A stretch of DNA of 64,000 bases from positions 62,001 through 126,000 of the forward strand of contig NZ_JADPKS010000022.1 of NCBI RefSeq assembly GCF_023074175.1. Reading direction: 5' to 3'. A program made the position numbers and the translations under genes. Source of the DNA: Bradyrhizobium sp. 139 (GTDB taxonomy: Bacteria > Pseudomonadota > Alphaproteobacteria > Rhizobiales > Xanthobacteraceae). Numbering within the stretch: the first letter of the stretch is position 1; each line of letters starts with the position of its first letter. Below the pieces are notes generated by a model. That model was not told the DNA's origin. It worked only from the letters and a program-made list of their open reading frames with translations, and searched no databases. Positions 1 to 8,288 of the stretch are shown piece after piece.

Positions 1-2
1 CC

Positions 3-1664
3 TTCTACGGCACCGGCGGTTTCGTCGCCGCTTACCTCCTGACCCGCACCGGCTTCAGCAACGTGCTGGGCGCGCTGGTCATCGGCATGGTCGCGGCGGC
101 AGCGACCGGCTATCTGATCGGTCTGATCGCGCTCCGCCGCACCGGCATCTATTTCGCCATGATCACGGTGGCGATCGCGGAAGTGTTCTTCTTCGTCGAG
201 TTCAATCCGCTCTCGGATTTCACCGGCGGCGAGAACGGCCTGCCGGGCGTGCCGACACCGAGCTTCAATCTCGGCTTCACGACCATCCATTTCACCAATG
301 GCTGGTCGCTCTATCAGTTCATCGCGCTGTGCTATTTCATCGGTGTCATCATTGCGCTCAGGATCGTGCGCTCGCCGGTCGGCGCGATTCTGAGCGCGAT
401 CCGGGACAATCCGCTGCGCGCCACCGCCGTCGGCCACAATATCCACGGCTACAAGCTGACCGCCTTCGTGATCGCAGCCGCCTACGCAGGGTTCGCCGGC
501 GGCCTGCTCGGCGTGCTCCAGGCCTTCATGCCGCCCGACGCCTTCACCTTCGACACCTCCGGCCAACTCGTGATGCAGACCGCCATTGGCGGCCGAGGCA
601 CGCTGTTCGGCCCGCTGGTCGGCGCGGCGGTCTGGCTGTTCCTGCAGGACTTCCTCCAGGCCGCACTGGGCCTCGGGGCCGCCTGGAAGCTCGTGCTGGG
701 CGTGGTGTTCGTGCTGCTGGTCTGCTTCCTGCGCGGCGGCATCATCGGCGGTCTTGTAGACCTCTATCGCCTCGTCTCGGGCAAGCGTGAGCGAAGGGAT
801 GCGGAGACGGAAGAACCGGAGGTCGCAGACGCCAAGGCGACGCAGCAACCCACACCGGCGCCGATGCAGGCCAAGGAGGTCGAACATCCCGCCTATACCG
901 GGCCGATTCTGAAGGCCACGGGCCTCACCAAGCGCTATGGCGGCCTCGTCGCCAACAGCGACATCGATTTCAGCGTCGATCAGGGCGAGTTGCGCGGAAT
1001 CATCGGCCCGAACGGCGCCGGCAAGTCGACCTTCTTCAAGATGTTGACCTGCGAGATCGCACCGACCTCCGGCCAGATCGTGTTCGAGGGCCGCGACATC
1101 ACGGGATTGAAGGTCACCGAGGTTTGCCAGCTCGGACTTACCAAGAGCTACCAGGTTAACCAGCTCTTCACCGGGCTGACGGTGCAGCAAAACCTGACGA
1201 TTGCCGCGCTCGCCGAACTGCGCGGGAAGTTCCGGCTCGATCTATTCCGCAAGCTGTCAGACGTGAAGGACCTGACGGAGCAGGTTGAGCACACGCTCGC
1301 ACTGGTCAACCTGACCCGCCGCGCCGATACGCCCGTGGCCGAGCTCGCCTATGGCGAGAAGCGCAGACTGGAGATCGGGCTTGCGCTCGCCACCTCGCCG
1401 CGCCTGCTGCTGCTCGACGAGCCGCTTGCCGGCATGAGCCCGCGCGAGCGTATCGAGACCGTCAAGCTGCTCAAATCGATCGCGCGCGGGCGCACCATGA
1501 TCATCATAGACCACGACATGGATTCGCTGTTCGAGCTAGTCCAGCGCGTGACGGTGCTGCAGGAAGGCAAGGTGCTGCTGGACGGCACACCGGAGGAAAT
1601 CAGGACCAACGCCGCGGTGCAGGAAGCCTATCTCGGCGGCGTGCACGGAGAGATCGCCGCATGA
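3..1664 (+). CDS. Branched-chain amino acid ABC transporter, fused permease/ATP-binding protein (LivM-LivG), 5' end outside window
   Basis: The reading frame is open from the first base, so the true start lies upstream; a GTG at 63 is only an internal codon. The first ~250 residues seen are hydrophobic LivM-type permease segments. A charged Pro/Ala/Glu-rich linker (about 785-915) leads into a LivG-type ATPase with Walker A (GPNGAGKST), a degenerate signature (AYGEKRRLE) and Walker B (LLLLDEPLAG). Fusing inner-membrane permease and ATPase in one chain is a known variant of this transporter in Bradyrhizobium-like genomes. It would import branched-chain or similar amino acids with a LivH permease and a periplasmic binding protein, presumably encoded upstream. 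It overlaps livF by 4 bp (ATGA), which suggests translational coupling. The exact substrate cannot be told from sequence. Confidence 0.9.
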   Translation, partial: FYGTGGFVAAYLLTRTGFSNVLGALVIGMVAAAATGYLIGLIALRRTGIYFAMITVAIAEVFFFVEFNPLSDFTGGENGLPGVPTPSFNLGFTTIHFTNGWSLYQFIALCYFIGVIIALRIVRSPVGAILSAIRDNPLRATAVGHNIHGYKLTAFVIAAAYAGFAGGLLGVLQAFMPPDAFTFDTSGQLVMQTAIGGRGTLFGPLVGAAVWLFLQDFLQAALGLGAAWKLVLGVVFVLLVCFLRGGIIGGLVDLYRLVSGKRERRDAETEEPEVADAKATQQPTPAPMQAKEVEHPAYTGPILKATGLTKRYGGLVANSDIDFSVDQGELRGIIGPNGAGKSTFFKMLTCEIAPTSGQIVFEGRDITGLKVTEVCQLGLTKSYQVNQLFTGLTVQQNLTIAALAELRGKFRLDLFRKLSDVKDLTEQVEHTLALVNLTRRADTPVAELAYGEKRRLEIGLALATSPRLLLLDEPLAGMSPRERIETVKLLKSIARGRTMIIIDHDMDSLFELVQRVTVLQEGKVLLDGTPEEIRTNAAVQEAYLGGVHGEIAA

Positions 1665-2359
1665 GCCTGATCGAGGTCAATCGCCTGAACAGCTATTACG
1701 GCGACTCCCACATCCTGTTCGACGTCGCGATGCACGTCGAGCGGCACGAAGTGGTGGCGCTGCTCGGGCGCAACGGCGCCGGCAAGAGCACGACGCTCAA
1801 GAGCCTGATGGGCGTCGTGACGCCCCGCAGCGGCAGCGTGATGTTCGACGGCATCGATATCGCCGGACGCAAGAGCCACAGAATCGCGCAGGCCGGCATG
1901 CAACTCGTGCACGAGGAGCGTCGGGTCTTCGGCAGTTTGTCGGTGGAGGAGAACATCGTCCTCGCCGGGATCACCGCGCCAAAGCGCTGGCCGCTTGAGC
2001 GCATCTACGAGATGTTTCCGCGGCTGAAAGAGCGTCGCAACAACCGCGGCACCGAGCTCTCCGGCGGCGAACAGCAGATGCTCGCGATCGCCCGGGCGCT
2101 GGTGCGCGATCCCAAGATCATCCTGCTGGACGAGCCGTTCGAGGGGCTCGCGCCGGTCATCGTCCACGATCTCGTCAAGGCCTGCCGCGAGCTCGCAGCC
2201 GCCGGCCAGACCATCGTGCTGGTCGAGCAGAATTTGGCGGCGACGCTGGCGCTGGCGACGCGGATCTACATCATCAACAACGGCCACATCGTGCACGAGG
2301 GACCGGCGCAGGAGCTCAAGGCCCAGCCGGAGCTGCTCCAGCGCTATCTCGGTGTCTAG
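1661..2359 (+). CDS. livF: Branched-chain amino acid ABC transporter ATP-binding protein LivF
   Basis: This 232-residue ATPase has Walker A (GRNGAGKST), an ABC signature (LSGGEQQ) and Walker B (IILLDEPFEG), at the usual length for LivF. It begins with ATG inside the stop codon of the fused LivM-LivG gene (4-bp overlap), so the two ATPases are probably made together. It should be the second nucleotide-binding subunit of the same inner-membrane importer. Its stop codon abuts the stop of the convergent HIT gene with no spacer, leaving no room for a separate terminator. Confidence 0.92.
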   Translation: MSLIEVNRLNSYYGDSHILFDVAMHVERHEVVALLGRNGAGKSTTLKSLMGVVTPRSGSVMFDGIDIAGRKSHRIAQAGMQLVHEERRVFGSLSVEENIVLAGITAPKRWPLERIYEMFPRLKERRNNRGTELSGGEQQMLAIARALVRDPKIILLDEPFEGLAPVIVHDLVKACRELAAAGQTIVLVEQNLAATLALATRIYIINNGHIVHEGPAQELKAQPELLQRYLGV

Positions 2360-2785
2360 TCAGCCCCCAATTGCCGCAATCATCCGCTTGGCGTGATCGG
2401 CGAGCACAGCCATGTCTTCCTTGCGCGTCTGCGCCGGCAGCAGCTCGATTCCGGCCCTGACCGGGATGACGTGCATGTGCAGGTGAAAGACCACTTGCCC
2501 GCTGGCCGGCTCGCTGAACTGCTGGAGGATGATGCCCTCGGCGTCGAACGCCTTCATCGCCGCAATCGCGATCCGCCTGCCGGTTCGGGCGACCGCGGCG
2601 AGATCGTCATCCGCGATGTCGAGGATGCCACGTGCCGGTGCCCGGGGAATGACCAGCGTGTGTCCGGGCGAGCGCGGCATGATGTCCAGGAAGGCGAGGC
2701 TGCGGCCGTCCCTGAAAACCTCGAAGCAGGGAATCTCGCCGCGCAGGATCTTTGCGAAGACGTTCTGATCGTCATAAGCCGTCAT
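2360..2785 (-). CDS. HIT family hydrolase (histidine triad protein)
   Basis: The 141-residue protein carries the histidine triad as HLHMHV at residues 101-106, placed as in HIT nucleotide hydrolases; the GHTLVIP segment near residues 41-47 is also typical of the family. Such proteins hydrolyse phosphoramidate or AMP-lysine-type nucleotide conjugates in the cytosol. The natural substrate is unknown. It converges directly on livF and is divergent from prmC, with 78 bp between the two starts. Length and motif are complete. Confidence 0.9.
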   Translation of the reverse strand: MTAYDDQNVFAKILRGEIPCFEVFRDGRSLAFLDIMPRSPGHTLVIPRAPARGILDIADDDLAAVARTGRRIAIAAMKAFDAEGIILQQFSEPASGQVVFHLHMHVIPVRAGIELLPAQTRKEDMAVLADHAKRMIAAIGG

Positions 2786-2863
2786 GGATCCCTCCCTCGC
2801 TGCGAGGGGCGATCAAACGCGTTCCTTTCCGTTGACGCAAGCAATGCCGCCGATCTATCCACG

Positions 2864-3769
2864 ATGCCAGGCAGGATGGCTCCATTGGCGACAGGTTTTG
2901 ATCCCGGACACAGCATCGAGAGTGCGCGGCGCGCGCTTGCGGCACGGTTGCAATCGGCCGGCATCGAGCAGCCCGCAATTGATGCGCGCCTGCTCGTCGG
3001 AGCTGCGCTGAGGCTTGATTTGACCGGCATGGTCACGCAGGCGGCGCGCCAACTCACACCCGAAGAGGCTGCGCGGCTCGAAGCATATGCGCAGCGCCGG
3101 CTCGCGCATGAGCCGGTCGCCCGCATTCTCGGCACGCGGGAATTCTGGGGCCTGCCGTTTCGCCTGTCGGAAGCAACCCTGGTCCCGCGTCCCGACACCG
3201 AAACGGTGGTCGAACTCGCGCTCGAGCTATTTCGCGAACGGAAGGACTCTCATCCGCCGCGCATCGCCGACATCGGCACCGGATCCGGCGCAATCCTGCT
3301 CGCGCTGCTGCACGAAATTCCCGATGCCTTCGGCGTCGGCACCGATCTCAGCCTGACAGCGCTCGCTACTGCGCGGGGCAATGCGGCAGCCCTTGGCCTT
3401 GGCGATCGCTCCGGCTTCATCGCCTGCTCCTATGCAACAGCGCTCCGCGGCCCGTTCGATCTCATCGTATCGAATCCGCCCTATATTCCTTCCGCGGAAA
3501 TTCCAAAGCTGAGCGTCGAAGTGCGCGAGCACGACCCGCATCTCGCGCTCAACGGCGGCAATGACGGTTACGATGCCTATCGCGCCTTGATCCCGCAGGC
3601 GGCCGAACGTCTGTGCCCGGGCGGAGCGCTGATCGTCGAGGCCGGGCAGGGCCAGGCTGGAAATATTGAAACCTTGATGGCGGCCACGGCGTTAGTGCTG
3701 GACAGGCCGCCCAAGTCCGATCTGACGGGCATTGCGAGGGCCGTTTCGGCCCGAAAAATGCCCCCATAA
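2864..3769 (+). CDS. prmC: Peptide chain release factor N5-glutamine methyltransferase PrmC (HemK)
   Basis: PrmC methylates the glutamine of the GGQ loop in release factors RF1 and RF2 using SAM. Counting from the ATG at 2864 (301 residues), the SAM motif DIGTGSG is at 136-142 and the catalytic NPPY at 204-207, preceded by a helical N-terminal release-factor-binding region. The frame is open much further upstream but runs antisense through the HIT gene, so the start is placed at 2864; ATG 2876 is an alternative, and neither has a convincing Shine-Dalgarno sequence. In many alphaproteobacteria prfA sits directly upstream; here a divergent HIT gene occupies that place. Confidence 0.9.
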   Translation: MPGRMAPLATGFDPGHSIESARRALAARLQSAGIEQPAIDARLLVGAALRLDLTGMVTQAARQLTPEEAARLEAYAQRRLAHEPVARILGTREFWGLPFRLSEATLVPRPDTETVVELALELFRERKDSHPPRIADIGTGSGAILLALLHEIPDAFGVGTDLSLTALATARGNAAALGLGDRSGFIACSYATALRGPFDLIVSNPPYIPSAEIPKLSVEVREHDPHLALNGGNDGYDAYRALIPQAAERLCPGGALIVEAGQGQAGNIETLMAATALVLDRPPKSDLTGIARAVSARKMPP

Positions 3770-4231
3770 AAGCCGGATTGGGCTGCAAAATACCTCTTGG
3801 AATATCCTGTGGGAACGACTACGTTCCGGTCAACACATCGGTGCCGGCCCCGTAGACCTACGGGCGAAAGCCGGGCTCTCGGGCGAGAGCTTTACTGATA
3901 AAGGTTCCAAGCCGCAGGTCCTGTTAAGCGCGATGGCCATTCGAGCTGCGCTGCTTTCCGACCGCAAAGTGAACGAAAGCCAGATATTGCGCTTGAAGAC
4001 TTACGCAACACAGCTGGGCCTGTTTCGGCAGGCGATATGAATGGGTTCGCTGGCGATGAATGCTGGCGGGTGGGGAACGCGTCTTTGTTGAACGCGACGG
4101 TCGACGGACATCGGCAGGGTTCAAGCCGCTCTTGCGCGCAATGCGTGCGGGACGTGTGAATTGCTGTCATTAGGTCACTCTCAGCAATCAGTAATGCGTG
4201 CAACCTTTAGGGCTGGAATTAAAGGCAGGAC
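3770..4231. other. 462-bp gap between prmC and the DUF4167 gene
   Basis: No convincing protein gene is visible. Open frames of about 100 codons exist on both strands but their translations show no family features. The part nearest prmC contains two adjacent hairpins, listed separately. A purine-rich AAGGCAGGA just before 4232 is the ribosome binding site of the DUF4167 gene. Confidence 0.5.
3849..3893 (+). ncRNA. Candidate structured RNA: two adjacent hairpins
   Basis: CCCGTAG (3849-3855) pairs with CTACGGG (3858-3864). After a GC-rich spacer, GCTCTC (3875-3880) pairs perfectly with GAGAGC (3885-3890) across a GGGC loop, followed by only three T. The pair could be a weak prmC terminator, about 80-120 bp after its stop, or part of a small RNA or of the DUF4167 leader. 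No known family was recognised. Confidence 0.3.
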
Positions 4232-5002
4232 ATGAGAAACGGTCAGAACAAGCAGCGGATGCGCAACCGTAATAACAATAACAACAATAACAACAACAAC
4301 CGGCGCGGCCAGAACCCGATGACCCGGGTTTACGAATCGAACGGACCCGACATCAAGATTCGCGGCACGGCTTCGCATATCGCCGAAAAATATCTTCAGC
4401 TCGCGCGCGATGCGCGCTCCTCCGGCGACCCGGTCGCCGCCGAGAACTACTACCAGCACGCCGAGCATTATTTCCGCCTGATCGCGACGGCCCAGGAACA
4501 GTTCCGCCAGAACCAGCAGCCGCGCGGCGACGAGCCCGTCAGCAACAGCGGCGACGATAGCGAGGACGACGGCGAGAATTTCTCGAATTTCGGCCAGGAG
4601 CCGGGCTTCGTCCCGCAGCCGCAGCAGCCGCCTTTCATCCGCGAGGGCCAGCGCGATCACCACCAGCGCGATCATCAGCCCCGCGACAATCCCCCCTATC
4701 AGCGCGACAACCAGCAGCCGCGCGAGCACCGCGAGCGCGACCACCGTCCGCAGCCGCAATATCAGCCGCAGCCACAGCCGCAGCCGTTACCGCTGAACCA
4801 GCCGCAGCCTGTCGTTGCCGAGGCCGGCAACGTCGATCGCCTGCCCTCCTTCATCACCGGCGCACAGCCGCAGGTGAGCGGCGGCGAGATTGGCGGCGGC
4901 GGCGAACGCTTTCCGCGGCGGCGGCGCCGGCCGCATGGCCCGCGTCCCGAGCGCGAGGCTGCGCCGGCCGGCTCCAGCGACGAAGTGGCCCCCGGCGAGT
5001 AA
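4232..5002 (+). CDS. DUF4167 domain protein with poly-Asn and Gln/Pro-rich tracts
   Basis: The 256-residue protein starts with a basic segment and a run of ten Asn (AAT/AAC), then the conserved block with RVYESNGPDIKIRG and AEKYLQLARDA that defines DUF4167, followed by AENYYQHAEHYFR. The second half is low-complexity: Gln/Pro/Arg/Asp-rich, then a QPQP stretch and an Arg-rich RRRRRP segment. Basic, disordered ends suggest RNA or nucleic-acid binding, but the function is unknown. In related genomes this gene commonly lies next to prmC, as here. A good Shine-Dalgarno (AAGGCAGGA) sets the start, and a strong terminator follows the stop by 37 bp. Confidence 0.88.
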   Translation: MRNGQNKQRMRNRNNNNNNNNNNRRGQNPMTRVYESNGPDIKIRGTASHIAEKYLQLARDARSSGDPVAAENYYQHAEHYFRLIATAQEQFRQNQQPRGDEPVSNSGDDSEDDGENFSNFGQEPGFVPQPQQPPFIREGQRDHHQRDHQPRDNPPYQRDNQQPREHRERDHRPQPQYQPQPQPQPLPLNQPQPVVAEAGNVDRLPSFITGAQPQVSGGEIGGGGERFPRRRRRPHGPRPEREAAPAGSSDEVAPGE

Positions 5003-5039
5003 GCCGTAAGCCTTTCGCCAGGTAAGGTATTCTGAACTG

Positions 5040-5073
5040 AATCGTCCCGGCCCCGCCGGGACGATTTGTTTTT
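5040..5073 (+). terminator. Rho-independent terminator after the DUF4167 gene
   Basis: A perfect 12-bp stem (AATCGTCCCGGC at 5040-5051 with GCCGGGACGATT at 5055-5066) has a CCC loop and is followed by TGTTTTT. It ends in the stop codon of the convergent methyltransferase gene. The reverse strand of the stem is preceded by a run of A, so it may also stop transcription coming from the other side. Confidence 0.9.
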
Positions 5074-5818
5074 AGGTACGCGTGACCGCGGTCGAGGACG
5101 GAACCAGCACGGGCTTCGTCAGCGCGGGAATCAGCCGCGCACGCTCGCGCTTGGCGGGGATCGCGCGATAGACCTGCTTGGTCGCCTCGACAATGTGCAC
5201 GCCGGCAAAGGGCAACGACAGCGCCGCGCCCGCACGTTCCCACATGTGCGCCGATTTCAGCACCCAGCCGCCGGCATAGGGCGGCATGAACAGCGCCTCG
5301 CCCCAGGCGGTCGGCGTGAACCAGGTCTGGCGCAACAGATCGGTGATCTGCGAGCGCGAATAGGGCCGGCCGTGGCCGAACGGCGTGTTGTCGGAACGGG
5401 TCCACACCCCGCGCCGGTTCGGGATCACCGCCATGACACGACCCGATGGCGACAGCACCCGCCAGACCTCGCGCAAGAGCGCGGCCGGATCGTCCGACAT
5501 CTCCAGCGCATGAACCAGCAGGATACGGTCGACCGCAGCGTCAGGAAGCGGCAGCGAGAATTCATCGACCAGCGAGGCCAGCGCCGGCCGTCCCGTCGGC
5601 CACTTCAAGACGCCCTGCGCCGACGGCATGAAGGCGATGCAGCGCTCCGCGTCCTCGCGGAACAGGCCGAGATAGGGCGTGGGATAGCCGAAGCCGAGCA
5701 CACGCTGGCCCACGGCGGTCGGCCAGCGCTCCCTGATGCCGCGATTGATCATTTGCCGCGCCACAATCCCAAGGCGACGGGAGTAAAACTCGCGGAGGTC
5801 GACGACGTCGATGGTCAT
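5072..5818 (-). CDS. Class I SAM-dependent methyltransferase
   Basis: The 248-residue protein has a methyltransferase-11-like core: a helical N-terminus (FYSRRLGIVARQMI), an acidic strand segment with LPLPDAAVDRILLVHALEM, and the later EVWRVLSPSGRVMAVIPNR segment typical of SAM-dependent enzymes. The glycine-rich SAM loop appears as GFGYPTPYLGLF near residues 42-53, looser than the classical GxGxG. The substrate is unknown. It is divergent from gloB with a 108-bp gap, a pairing seen in other Rhizobiales, but that neighbourhood does not establish a functional link. Confidence 0.8.
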   Translation of the reverse strand: MTIDVVDLREFYSRRLGIVARQMINRGIRERWPTAVGQRVLGFGYPTPYLGLFREDAERCIAFMPSAQGVLKWPTGRPALASLVDEFSLPLPDAAVDRILLVHALEMSDDPAALLREVWRVLSPSGRVMAVIPNRRGVWTRSDNTPFGHGRPYSRSQITDLLRQTWFTPTAWGEALFMPPYAGGWVLKSAHMWERAGAALSLPFAGVHIVEATKQVYRAIPAKRERARLIPALTKPVLVPSSTAVTRT

Positions 5819-5926
5819 GACGGCAATGTAACATGCGCAAGGCCGACGCCGCGCGCGGAATATTGCATTGCCTGCGCAACCTTAACGCCATATCTGTCTG
5901 TCGGGGCTGAGCGCGATGGAGATGAC

Positions 5927-6694
5927 ATGGCCGCCGAAATTCGTACTTTCAGCTGTTTAAACGACAATTTCGGTTACCTGATCCACGATGTGGAAACCAA
6001 GGCGACCGCCTCGATCGACGCGCCGGAGGCCGGCCCCATCCTGAAGGCGCTGGAGCGCGAGGGCTGGCAGCTCACCGACATCCTGATCACCCATCATCAT
6101 GGCGATCATGTCGGCGGGGTCGCCGAACTCAAGCAGAAATACGATTGCCGCGTCGTCGCGCCGCATGACAAGACGGCGAAGATCGCCAGCGTCGATCTGC
6201 GCGTGGCCAATGCCGACGTGGTGAAGGTCGGCGCCCTGCTGGCGCGGGTGCTGGAGACGCCCGGCCACACGCTCGATCACATCTCTTACGTGTTCGACAC
6301 CGAGAAAACGCTGTTCGCGGCCGACACGCTGTTCTCGATCGGCTGCGGCCGCGTGTTCGAAGGCGACTACCCGATGATGTGGGACTCGCTTCTGAAGCTG
6401 CGGGCGCTCCCTGACGATTTCAAACTCTATTGCGGCCACGAATACACCGCGTCCAATGTCAAGTTCGCGCTCACCATCGAGCCCGACAATGCGGCGCTCC
6501 AGGCGCGCGCGGCGGAGGTCACCAAGCTGCGGGCCGAGAACAAGCCGACCATTCCCACACTGCTTGGTGATGAGAAGCGGGCAAACGTGTTCCTGCGCGC
6601 CGATGAGCCGTCGGTCGCAGCCAGGCTACACATGAAGGGCGCTGATGCCGCCGCGGTGTTCGGCGAACTGCGCGAGCGCAAGAACAAGTCCTGA
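5927..6694 (+). CDS. gloB: Hydroxyacylglutathione hydrolase (glyoxalase II)
   Basis: GloB cleaves S-lactoylglutathione to lactate and glutathione, the second step of methylglyoxal detoxification. The metallo-beta-lactamase metal site THHHGDH is at residues 55-61, with later ligands in ETPGHTLDH, FAADTLF and CGHEYT, the last belonging to the family-specific glutathione-binding half. The ATG at 5927 gives 255 residues, the usual size; the open frame extends upstream antisense to the methyltransferase, but the family's N-terminus (AEIRTFSCLNDNFGYLI) begins here. A DUF985 gene follows 23 bp downstream. Confidence 0.93.
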   Translation: MAAEIRTFSCLNDNFGYLIHDVETKATASIDAPEAGPILKALEREGWQLTDILITHHHGDHVGGVAELKQKYDCRVVAPHDKTAKIASVDLRVANADVVKVGALLARVLETPGHTLDHISYVFDTEKTLFAADTLFSIGCGRVFEGDYPMMWDSLLKLRALPDDFKLYCGHEYTASNVKFALTIEPDNAALQARAAEVTKLRAENKPTIPTLLGDEKRANVFLRADEPSVAARLHMKGADAAAVFGELRERKNKS

Positions 6695-6717
6695 AGAACA
6701 AATCCTGACGGGGATCG

Positions 6718-7140
6718 ATGCCGACCGCAGCCGAGATCATCGCTCGCCTCGAGCTCCGTCCGCATCCCGAGGGCGGGCATTACCGTGAGACGTTTCGCGA
6801 TCAGATCACGGACGCCAACGGGCGGCCGCGCTCGACCCTCATTTATTTCCTGCTCGCGCGCGGCGAACGCTCGCACTGGCATCGCATCGATGCGGTCGAG
6901 GTCTGGCACTATTATGCAGGCAGTCCGCTGACGCTGCGCATCGCACACGAAGGCTGCTCCCAGCACGAGGTGCGGCTCGGCACGGATCTCATCAGCGGCG
7001 AGCGGCCGCAGGCGATCGTGCCGGCAGACGCCTGGCAGATGGCGGAGACCACCGGCGAGTGGACCTTGGTCGGCTGCACCGTGGCGCCCGCCTTCGAATT
7101 CGCGAAATTCGAGCTGGCGCCCAAAGGCTGGGAGCCGTAA
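6718..7140 (+). CDS. DUF985 (cupin-5) family protein
   Basis: This 140-residue protein has the DUF985 hallmarks LRPHPEGGHYRETFRD near the N-terminus, STLIYFLL, HWHRIDAVEVWHYYAG and VGCTVAPAFEFAKFEL. The family is a small cupin-fold group; an epimerase-like or sugar-binding role has been suggested but the activity is not established. It lies 23 bp after gloB and is probably co-transcribed. A GGGGATCG stretch just before the ATG serves as ribosome binding site. Confidence 0.88.
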   Translation: MPTAAEIIARLELRPHPEGGHYRETFRDQITDANGRPRSTLIYFLLARGERSHWHRIDAVEVWHYYAGSPLTLRIAHEGCSQHEVRLGTDLISGERPQAIVPADAWQMAETTGEWTLVGCTVAPAFEFAKFELAPKGWEP

Positions 7141-7148
7141 GGCGCGCT

Positions 7149-7272
7149 GTCATTCCGGGGCGCCGCATGGTGGCGAACCATGATGCGCAATTGCGCATCC
7201 GAGAATCCATCTCGCCATCATTGATACGGATGAATGGATTCCGGGTTCGCGCTCCGCGCGCGCCGGAATGAC
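7149..7272. repeat. Dispersed palindromic repeat (GTCATTCCGG...CCGGAATGAC)
   Basis: The element is bounded by the inverted ends GTCATTCCGG (7149-7158) and CCGGAATGAC (7263-7272). Inside are GAATCCAT/ATGGATTC arms and a perfect 18-bp palindrome, GATGCGCAATTGCGCATC, at 7182-7199. Mosaic palindromes with these ends are scattered widely between genes in Bradyrhizobium. It fills the gap between two converging genes and may end transcription from both. Confidence 0.8.
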
Positions 7273-7274
7273 AA

Positions 7275-8144
7275 TTATCTTTTTCGCAGCACCATATCCT
7301 TCGCCGCAATCAGGCCGCCGCCGGCGATCAGGATCGCGGCGATAGCGATGTTGGCGCTGGCTTTTGCAAAACCGGCGGCGATGAGGAAGCCGGTCGAGAG
7401 CAGCGGCGTGGCATAGGATGCGGCGCCGAGCACGCGGATGTCGCCGCGCTTCATGCCAATGTCCCAGGCGTAGAACGCGGCACCGACGGGACCGATGCCG
7501 AGGGCGGCTACCGAGAGCCATTGCAGCGTCGTCGCCGGCCACACCGTGGTTTCAAGCAGGCCATGCATCAGCGCGGCGAGGACCGCGGTGGCAAGGCAGA
7601 AGCCCGCAACCGCATCGGTCGGCACCGCCTTCAATCGCCGCGACAGCACCGAATAGGTCGCCCAGACGAACGCCGCGACGAACGCCGCGATCAGTCCCGG
7701 CAGCTGGCCCGGCGCGAAGCCGGAGGTGCTCCCGGCGAACAGCAGCACGGTACCAATGAGGCCGAGCACAGCACCAATGATATGATGCGCGGCAAGCCGC
7801 TCGCCCGGCAGGAACGACGAGAACAGCACGATCAGGAGCGGCCACATGTAATTCAAAAGCCCGGCTTCGGCCGGCGGCGCAAAGCGCAGCGCCAGGAAAT
7901 ACAGTGCGTGATAGCCGAACAGGCCTCCGACGCCGACGACCCATACGACCAGCGGCTGCCGCAGGCTTTTCGCCGCACCGCCGCGGCCGACCCAGGTGAG
8001 GAGGCCGACGAGACCACCGATCGCGAACGTCATGGCGGCGAGCTGGAACGCCGGGACCTGTCCGGTCGCCACCGTCATCACTGAGAGCAGCGACCACATC
8101 AGGATCGCGGTCAATCCAATCAGCGTCGCGGTGCGGGGAGTCAT
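7275..8144 (-). CDS. DMT superfamily (EamA) transporter, possibly YddG-like amino acid exporter
   Basis: The 289-residue protein has ten predicted membrane helices in two EamA repeats. The segments YHALYFLALRFAPPAEAGLL and NYMWPLLIVLF resemble the aromatic amino acid exporter YddG group more than other DMT transporters, but this is judged by eye. It would work in the inner membrane, probably exporting amino acids or similar metabolites. It ends within 3 bp of one palindromic repeat and starts 14 bp from a second one, so its transcription unit appears to be a single gene. Confidence 0.87.
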   Translation of the reverse strand: MTPRTATLIGLTAILMWSLLSVMTVATGQVPAFQLAAMTFAIGGLVGLLTWVGRGGAAKSLRQPLVVWVVGVGGLFGYHALYFLALRFAPPAEAGLLNYMWPLLIVLFSSFLPGERLAAHHIIGAVLGLIGTVLLFAGSTSGFAPGQLPGLIAAFVAAFVWATYSVLSRRLKAVPTDAVAGFCLATAVLAALMHGLLETTVWPATTLQWLSVAALGIGPVGAAFYAWDIGMKRGDIRVLGAASYATPLLSTGFLIAAGFAKASANIAIAAILIAGGGLIAAKDMVLRKR

Positions 8145-8158
8145 CGGCCACTACTTTC

Positions 8159-8250
8159 GTCATGGCCGGGCTTGTCCCGGCCATCCACGTTCTTCCGTGG
8201 CGACGGCTGTTGTAAGGCCGTGGATGCCCGGGACAAGCCCCGGGCATGAC
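8159..8250. repeat. Dispersed palindromic repeat (GTCATGGCCGGGCTT family)
   Basis: GTCATGGCCGGGCTTGTCCC opens the element at 8159 and GGGACAAGCCCCGGGCATGAC closes it at 8250, with internal CCATCCACG/CGTGGATG arms. The arms form a long imperfect stem. It is a second repeat class common between genes in this group of bacteria, located between the DMT gene and phbB. Confidence 0.78.
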
Positions 8251-8288
8251 GAGACGTTGGCTTTATGATCGAACGTGATGCCGACGCA

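Noticed and set aside
3892..4203. Minus-strand open frame of 103 codons in the gap after prmC
   Set aside because: No ribosome site, no family similarity and atypical composition.
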